DNA of 64,000 bases from Blasia pusilla (taxonomy: Eukaryota > Marchantiophyta > Marchantiopsida > Blasiales): positions 1 through 64,000 of the forward strand of contig CM114274.1 in NCBI GenBank assembly GCA_050084515.1, written 5' to 3'. A program made the translations under genes and the position numbers. The notes beneath the pieces are model-generated. The model did not search any database. It was not told the DNA's origin and saw nothing but the letters and a program-made list of their open reading frames with translations. Each line of letters begins with the position of its first letter. The first letter of the stretch is position 1. This document shows positions 55,658 through 64,000 of the stretch, piece by piece.

Positions 55658-56591
55658 AGTCTTACCCAAGTATACCCAAGTCTGACGAACGATTTGCACG
55701 TCAGTATCGCTCCACCAGAGCCTCCACCAGAGTTTCCTCTGGCTTCGCCCTGCTCAGGCATAGTTCACCATCTTTCAGGTCCCATCAGGTATGCTCGCAC
55801 TTTCAGAAACCTTTCACAGAAGATCATGGTCGGTCGATGGTGCCCCGAAGGATCCCACCTGTCAGGTTACTTGCGCCTCTTTGGGTTTGCCACCCACCAC
55901 CGCTCGCATACATGTTAGACTCCTTGGTCCGTGTTTCAAGACGGGTCGGATGGAAAGCTCAGTACGCCAGCGTCCCGAGCGCGCAGGTGCCCCGAGGGGC
56001 CCGCCCCGGAGGGGCGCGCGCTTCGTTCCTCGGCCACCTCGACGGCATAGGCAGGCCGCGAAGGCCGGCTCTTGTCCCGCCGAGGTAGCCCACGCTGACC
56101 AGCGCCCCGCGTTGAGCGGCGGACCAGCTCGCGCCGTTCCGCATCCAACCGGGGCGCACAGCAGCCTCCATTCGCTTCCCTCCCAGCAATTTCAAGCACT
56201 CTTTAACTCTCTTTTCAAAGTCCTTTTCATCTTTTCCTCGCGGTACTTGTTCGCTATCGGTCTCCTGCCCGTATTTAGCCTTGATGGAATTTACCACCCG
56301 CTTAGGGCTGCATTCCCAAACAGCCCGACTCGCCGACAGCGCCTCGTGGAGCAGCAGGGTCCGAGCTCGACGGGGTTCTCACCTCTCCGACGTCCCTTTC
56401 CAGGGAACTTGGGCCCGGTCCGCTGCAGAGGACGCTTCTCCAGACTACATTCGCGGGGCTCGGCCCCGCGATTCTCAAGCTGGGCTCTTTCCGGTTCGCT
56501 CGCCGCTACTAGGGAAATCCTTGTTAGTTTCTTTTTTCCTCCGCTTAGTGATATGCTTAAACTCAGCGGGTGATCTTGCCTGATCTGAGGT
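53169..56591 (-). rRNA. 25S rRNA: 25S rRNA, unit 5
   Basis: Complete, ~3423 nt, sarcin-ricin loop at 53522-53536. Unlike unit 4, no non-plant patch is seen at the homologous position (55275-55375). Instead several places carry short copies of nearby sequence: CTTACCCAAGTATACCC (55662) for CTTTCGCCCCTATACCC, GCTCCACCAGAGCCTCC (55710) for GCTACGAGCCTCC, ACTTTCAGAAACC (55800) for ACTCGAACC, and GCTCAGGCTCAACAGG (54154). Such micro-duplications account for the extra length. Confidence 0.96.
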
Positions 56592-56857
56592 CCGTGCTGC
56601 GGCGGGGGGAGAAAGTCTGCGGCGGGCGCCGGAGCGCCCCCGTCAACCCCCCACCCGCCCTCTCGCTCTCGTCCGGGGACGCTAGCCCGAGGGAGACGCG
56701 CTGTCACGCAGACTCCGCGCCGCGAACGGCACGGATCACCTTCTCGCGGCCTCCCCTTCGGCTGCGCCCGCCGACGCTGCATTTCGACCGACCGGGCCCA
56801 CGGCCCGGACGGTCAGATCCACTTCGACCGACCCGCGGGGCGGTGCGGGGGGCGTGC
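56592..56857 (-). other. ITS2: ITS2, unit 5
   Basis: ~266 bp. CTCTCGCTCTCG at 56660 replaces CTGCTCCTCG, and the C-rich end is otherwise like unit 1. Confidence 0.9.
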
Positions 56858-57014
56858 GGCGACGCTCAGGCAGGCATGCCTCGGAACAAGCCTCGGGCGC
56901 AACTTGCGTTCAAAAACTCGATGATTCGCGGAATTCTGCAATTCACACTACGTATCGCATTTCGCTGCGTTCTTCATCGTTGCAGGAGCCAAGATATCCG
57001 TTGCTGAGAGTCGT
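56858..57014 (-). rRNA. 5.8S rRNA: 5.8S rRNA, unit 5
   Basis: ~157 nt. One base is missing near the 3' side (ATGCCTCGG at 56876 for ATGCCCTCGG); otherwise as in units 1-3. Confidence 0.96.
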
Positions 57015-57536
57015 TGCGATTCTCGCGTTTCGGCTGTCGGGGGAGGGGGGGCCACGAAGACCACCCACCCCGCCCCGCGCAGAAGAAACGTCTCAGGCCA
57101 CGCCGCTGTTCCAAAATCGTCCGGTGTTCCTCGGGAGAGAGAGACATGGGAGTCGGCCCCGCGGGGATCCCCGCCGGCCGTAGGCCGGGGGGAACCGGGG
57201 GGGGGACGGGGGGACGCCCGCCCTCCCCCCCCCCCCTCCGCCCGCGACGGCCCCCCCCCTCGGGCGCGTGCGCGGGGAGGGGGGGTTCGGAGGCCGCCTC
57301 GAGGCCGAGGGGCGGGAGCCAGGGACGCGCCGTGGGGACGCCCCGGCCAGCGAAGTCGCCGCGCTCAACACGCGCAAGCGTCCGGCGTCCGGACGCGCGG
57401 CCCGCCCCCCGCCCACTCTAAGGAGACGGGGGGTCAAGTCTAGGCCGCTCGGCGACCCCGCCGGGCGATCGCACCTCCGGGTGCGATCCCTCGGGGGACA
57501 TAGAAAATTTTCGCGGGGTTTGCTGCATTGTGTGTG
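57015..57536 (-). other. ITS1: ITS1, unit 5
   Basis: ~522 bp. The section 57285-57420 is essentially identical to unit 1 at the opposite end of the window, while units 2-4 differ there from both. Confidence 0.9.
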
Positions 57537-59353
<1,817 letters not shown>

Positions 59354-60787
59354 GCTATCCTCTCGTCCCGGCGGCCGGGCGGCGCCATCGCGCGCGCCCG
59401 TCCCCGCGGGACCTCGTCCCCCCCTCGCGGGCGGGAACGGAGACCTTTCGTTTTTTTTTCTTTCGCGTTCCGGAACCTCGGGGGGAGTCGGTCCCCCCCC
59501 CCGCGCCCGCGCCGCGGCCGCGCCTTCTTCTTCTCCCCGTCTCCTCCATGTGATAGGAGGTGCCTAGGCGGGATCGGGGCGCGCCCGCGGTCGGCCGCGG
59601 ATGGCTCACTGTGCCGACTCTCCTCGGCGAGTCCGGGGCTTCGCGGCCCGCGACGGATCCCGGCCCGAACCAAGGGGGGAAGGAAAGGGGGTCCAGGGGC
59701 TCCGGGCCGGCGGCTCGCGCCGCCCGCCTTCGCTTGCCCCCCCCCCGCCCTCCTCCGGATCGAGCCGGGCTCCGCCCGACCGCTCGCCACCCTCCGCCGA
59801 CAAGGGCCCGGACGCGCCGGAGCGGCCTCTCTCGGGGTACCCCTCCCTCCTCCTCTCTTTTCGGCGGCCCCGACAGGCTCGCGGACCCGGGATTGCTCCC
59901 GAGGTCCGCGCACCGGCCGGCGCCCGAGAACCACGGCGTCTCGAAGGATACGGAGAGAGGAGGGTGCTCGGCGGGCCGCCGAGCCGGGAACCACGGCGTC
60001 CCGGTACAACTGCTCGGCGCCCGCTCCCGCAGACCCCCACTCGACCGCCCCGGCGATCCGCTCCCGGTCGTCGCAGAAGGTATCCCACGGCTTCCCATCC
60101 GCTGATCGCCCCGCCTCGCTCTCGGACGCGCCCGCGGGGGGGTTTGCGCAGAAGCGCGCGCCCCCACCGCGGACCCGGCCGAGGCTAGGCGACGTTGGGA
60201 GGACAGAGGACCCCGCCCTCGGCTCGACGCCGAGGACAGGGCCCGCCCCCGGCCCACACCGCGTGTTCGCTTTCCCGCACTTCGGCTTCTTCCCGTCTCG
60301 AAACAAGGCCCCACTGGCGGGGGGGGCGGGCCGACCGCAGTCGCCCCGCCCGCTCCTCCCCGCTGAGACGCGGCGGCCCGAGAGAGCCTGGTCGCACCAA
60401 AGACTTGGAGCGCTCCAGACCCCGGGCCGCCCGCTGGCGCCTCCCACCACGTACTTGGCGAATCGCGCTCCTCCTACAGCGCGGCCCCCGTGGGGGAGCC
60501 GCGCCGCGGATCGGCCTCGCCGTTCCATGGACCTTTCAGATCCGAGGGGAGCACGCTCCCTCACTAGTACTTCTGGGGATCTCCGGGGCCGCCCCAGCCC
60601 CGTGCCTCCAGCCGCCCGGGCCGCTCATTCTGGCCCTCAACCCGGTCCCCTCGCGGCCCCGCCTGACCCTTCCCCGGCCCCTCGGGTCACACGCCGCCCC
60701 GCCGGATCTCGACTCCTGCCCTCGACGCGGCCAGCCCCACCTGCGCTCCCAGGCGGTGAACGGCGCCCGCTGCCTCCTCCGCGCCCC
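59354..60787 (-). other. 5' external spacer, unit 5
   Basis: ~1.43 kb, collinear with unit 3. The sub-region 59480-59530 is reorganised (CCCCCGCGCCCGCGCCGCGGCC), and GCCGAGGCTAGGCG at 60178 lacks the usual AACTA. No gene. Confidence 0.75.
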
Positions 60788-61248
60788 AGCCGCGACCCCC
60801 GAATCATCCCCCCCCCCACCCGCGTTTCGCGACGCCCCCGAATCCTCCCGCCCCAGCGTTTCGCCAATCCCGCCCCGCACCCGCGTTTCGCGACGCCCCG
60901 AATCCGCCCCCGCCCCAGCGTTTCGCCAATCCTCTCGCCCCGCCCCCGCGTTTCGCGACGCCCCGGAATCCTCCCGCCCCAGCGTTTCGCCAATCCTCTC
61001 GCCCCGCCCCCGCGTTTCGCGACGCCCCGGAATCCTCCCGCCCCAGCGTTTCGCCAATCCTCGCCCCCCCGCCCCAGCCGCCCCGAATCCCCCGCCCCAG
61101 CGTTTCGCCAATCCTTCGCGCGACGCCCCTGAATCCTCTCGCCGCGCCCCACCCACTTCTCCGCCCCCCCCCGCCGCGGCTTTTCCCGCCTGCACATTCT
61201 CACTTGCATCCTGCGGCTCCTCCGGCTAATTTCATCCCGCCCCTCCCG
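60788..61248. repeat. ~60-bp CGTTTCGC tandem array, spacer 5
   Basis: Five copies (starts near 60823, 60883, 60948, 61011 and a partial at ~61095) and the C-rich linker. Confidence 0.87.
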
Positions 61249-62425
61249 TGATGAGGGAAGAAACAAACGACGCAAGAAAGGTTCGATCCATCCACACACA
61301 CAACAGGGCCGCAAGGAGTCCGACGCCGCAAAGGGGAGGGCCCACCGAACGACGACCAAATTTTGCCGACAGAGGAAGAGAAAAGAAGAACGCACGTCAT
61401 CGATCCGAGGAGTCCGGTACTACACAAAGGGGGTGGTGGTAAAATCAGAGCTAAACAACAAGCAAGGACGAAGGGAAAGAGAAGAGTGCTCATCCTTGGG
61501 GGGGGCCGGTACTGAAACCAAGAAAAATAATCCAAGAGAAAATGAAGAATACTCGCCCTTTGATCCACAAGGAGTCCCCCCGGGGGACCAGGAAAAAGGA
61601 AAACAAAGGAGAGGGAATAAGAGTCCCCCTCCCACGAGAGTTGAAATTTATGAGAAAAGAAAGACAGAAGAAGTACCAAAAATCAAAACAAAGAGGGGAA
61701 GAAGAGAACGCACCAAGAACGAAGAACAAAAAGGGCCCATCGGCTTGAAAGAGGCAGGATCAAAAATAAATAAAACGGAGAGAAGGGGGGAAGAAGTACC
61801 AAAAATCAAATCAAATCAAAGAGGGAAGAAACGCACCCGGGAAGAACAAAAAGGGCCCGTCGGCTTGAAAGAGGCAGGATAAAAGATAAAAATAAAAAAA
61901 AAAATTAATAATGGAGAAGGGGGGGGAAGAAGAAGAAGAGAGAAGAAGTACCGAAAATCAAATCAAAGAGGGAAAAAACAAAAACGCGCCCGGGAAGAAC
62001 AAAAAGGGCCCGTCGGCTTGAAAGAGGGGGGAGACGGACGGAGGATAGAAAAATTTTGAAAAAGAAGGAGAGAGAGAGAGAAGAAGTACCGAAAATCAAA
62101 AGAAAAGAGGGAAGAAAATTGAAAAGGGGGGGAGTATCAAAAACAATTTGAAAAAAGAAGAAGAGATACCGAAAATCAAAAGAAAAGAGGGAAGAAAACA
62201 AAAACGCACCCGGGAGGAACAAAAAGGGCCCATCGGCTTGAAAGAGGGGGAGGACGGACGAGGATCAAAATTAAAAATTAAAAAACAGAGAAACGAAAGC
62301 GCGCGCACGAAGAACGAAAAGGGCCCATCCCTTGGAAGGGGGGGGTAAGACCGACGAGGAAAGGACGAAGCGGGCAGAAGGAAAAATCAGAGAAAGGAAA
62401 GAAAGGGCGCGGACAACAAAGGCAC
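61249..62425. repeat. Purine-rich block with GGGCCC repeats, spacer 5
   Basis: GGGCCC-centred copies near 61734, 61855, 62006, 62227 and 62320. The single-copy part 61390-61640 aligns with the other units. No gene. Confidence 0.84.
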
Positions 62426-62593
62426 GCCCGGGACGGGAAGGGAAGAATCCCTCCGCGCGCGCCCGCTAATTGCCTGCCTCCTCCCCGGCGTGTTTCGGGT
62501 TTGGGTTTAGGGGTCATCCACGCGAGAGCTTTCCCCGCGCCGCGACCCTTGCTCGGCATGGGTCCGAGGGTCGCTCCCGCGGATTTCGCCTCC
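62426..62593. other. Linker with telomere-like motif, spacer 5
   Basis: GGGTTTGGGTTTAGGGG at 62497-62513. Confidence 0.85.
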
Positions 62594-63235
62594 GAACCCC
62601 GTGACTAGGCGCAACCTGACCACTTTTCCTCCAGCCGCCGGCCCGACCTTCCTCGCGGTGCCGCCCGAGTCCCGTGGCTAGGCGCAGCCTGACCCCCTTC
62701 CACTCCACGCCGCGGGCGGGCGGCTCGCTCCGAGTTCCGGGGGGGGGGACGTTCCAGCCGGGCCCCCCGCCCCGAGTGGGCCGCAGCCTGACCATCCTGG
62801 GGTTTGCTCACGATTGGGACTCCCGTCGAACCCCGTGACTAGGCACAACCTGACCTCCTTCCTGGCGCCCGAGTTCCGCGGCAGGTGGCGCAGCCTGACC
62901 CCCCCTTCCTCCACGCCGGCGGTCGGGCGGCTCGCCCCAGGTCCGACCCGTCGCGGTCCCGCCCGAGTTCGGGGCTGGGCGGTGCAGCCTGACCCCTTCC
63001 CCGCCACGCCGCGGTCGGGCGGCTCGGCCCACGTCTGAGCCCTCGCGGTCCCGCCCGAGTTCCGCGGCTAGGTGGTGCAGCCTGACCCCTTCCTCCGCGC
63101 CGCGGTCGGGCGGCTCGCCCCAGGTCCGACCCCTCGCGGTCCCGCCCGAGTTCCGCGGCTAGGTCGTGCAGCGTGGACCCCCCCCCGCCACGCCGCGGGC
63201 CTGAGCCCTCGACTAGGACCGCGCGACCAGTGAAG
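62594..63235. repeat. GC-rich CCTGACC repeats, spacer 5
   Basis: All but the last copy have the one-base-shorter core CCTGACC, as in spacer 4; the final GCGTGGACC is intact (~63171). Confidence 0.84.
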
Positions 63236-63600
63236 TGAACCTCCGCCCGAGCTTTGACCCGGGGTCGCGCGCGCGGCAGCAGCCTGGACCCTCCTCCGAG
63301 GCCGAGACCCTTGTGCTCGCGATCCCGGGGAGGCCGCGACTGCAGGAAGCCTGGACTTCCCCGAGAGCCCATCTCCGCGGCGACCTCGATCGATCCGCGC
63401 TCTGTTTCTCTGCCAAGGGGCCATGGGATCTCGGGGGGGGGCGCGAAGGGAAGCCTGGACCACTTTCGGATTTCCCGGAAGGAGAGCGGGAGACAGGAGG
63501 CCGAATCTCGGCCTAAGGGGGCGCGAAGGGAAGCCTGGACCATTTCGGATTTCCCGGAAGGAGAGCGGGAGACAGGAGGCCGAATCTCGGCCTAAGGGGC
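63236..63600 (-). repeat. Linker and two ~75-bp repeats, spacer 5
   Basis: Two clean copies (from ~63441 and ~63521), each ending in the 25S 3'-end copy. Confidence 0.85.
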
Positions 63601-64000
63601 GCGCCATGGGATCTCGGCCCGCGTCGACTCTCGGCCCGCCCGAGACTCGAGAAGAAGGGGAGCCTGGACCTTTCCGCGGAAGAAGAGCGGGAGGGACAAA
63701 TCATTGGGTCGCCATGGGATCTCGGTCCCCGCGTCGACTCGCCGGCCAAGGGGCCTTGGGATCTCGGTCCGCGTCGGCTCTCGGCCCCGCCCGAGACTCG
63801 AGAGGAAGTGGAGCCTGGACCTTTCCGCGGAAGAAGAGCGGGAGGGACAAATCATCGGCCAAGGGGTCGCCATGGGATCTCGGTCCCCGCGTCGACTCGC
63901 CGGCCAAGGGGCCTTGGGATCTCGGTCCGCGTCGGCTCTCGGCCCCGCCCGAGACTCGAGAAGAAGGGAAGCCTGGACCATTCCCCGGGAGAAGAGCGGG
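63601..64000 (-). repeat. Start of ~285-bp subrepeat array of the next unit (cut by window edge)
   Basis: The first two A modules (GTCGCCATGG near 63708 and 63867) appear and the window ends within the second. The array therefore continues to the right with the same orientation. Confidence 0.88.

Overview
The window is one end of a plant chromosome: a telomere joined directly to a terminal nucleolus organiser (45S rDNA) array. Bases 1-3896 are telomeric repeats in the C-rich orientation expected at a left chromosome end. The repeat switches to rDNA intergenic spacer at 3896/3897 with no subtelomeric sequence between. The rest holds five complete 18S-5.8S-25S rRNA genes in tandem, all on the minus strand, so Pol I transcription runs toward the telomere. 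The 18S 5' ends lie at 11655, 23358, 35274, 47306 and 59353, giving a repeat length of 11.7-12.05 kb. A partial next unit fills the right edge. I see no protein-coding gene that I would defend.

Organism: the telomere unit is of plant type (CCCTAAA/CCTAAA) and the 18S, 5.8S and 25S are plant-like. Several features argue against a flowering plant. The 18S 5' region reads TATAAACTCTTTTGTACTG, the 5.8S reads GAGTTTTTGAACGCAAG, and ITS1 lacks the angiosperm GYGYCAAGGAA motif. My best inference is a non-seed land plant (bryophyte or lycophyte grade), with low confidence on the exact lineage. No 5S gene was found by eye in the intergenic spacers, although many bryophytes carry 5S there.

Layout of each unit, read left to right (3' to 5' of the gene): (A) ~1.4-1.6 kb of ~285-bp composite subrepeats just downstream of 25S; (B) 25S (~3.4 kb); (C) ITS2 (~265 bp), 5.8S (~158 bp), ITS1 (~500-520 bp); (D) 18S (~1.8 kb); (E) ~1.4 kb GC-rich 5' external spacer; (F) ~60-bp CGTTTCGC repeats; (G) ~1.2 kb purine-rich, AT-richer block with a GGGCCC-centred repeat; (H) a short linker with an internal telomere-like motif; (I) ~650 bp of CCTGGACC-containing GC-rich repeats; (J) a linker and two ~75-bp repeats that copy the 25S 3' end; then (A) of the next unit. 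Spacers are 5.56-5.88 kb between 18S and the neighbouring 25S.

The most notable observations are these. The telomere is mostly CCTGGG rather than CCTAAA, which looks like the known nanopore telomere-calling error but could be a real variant. The rRNA genes of units 1 and 4 carry short patches that match general eukaryotic (fungal/animal-like) rather than plant rRNA. Several universally conserved rRNA positions are broken in single units. Together these suggest that the consensus is imperfect or chimeric; if real, they would mean an array end poorly homogenised by concerted evolution.
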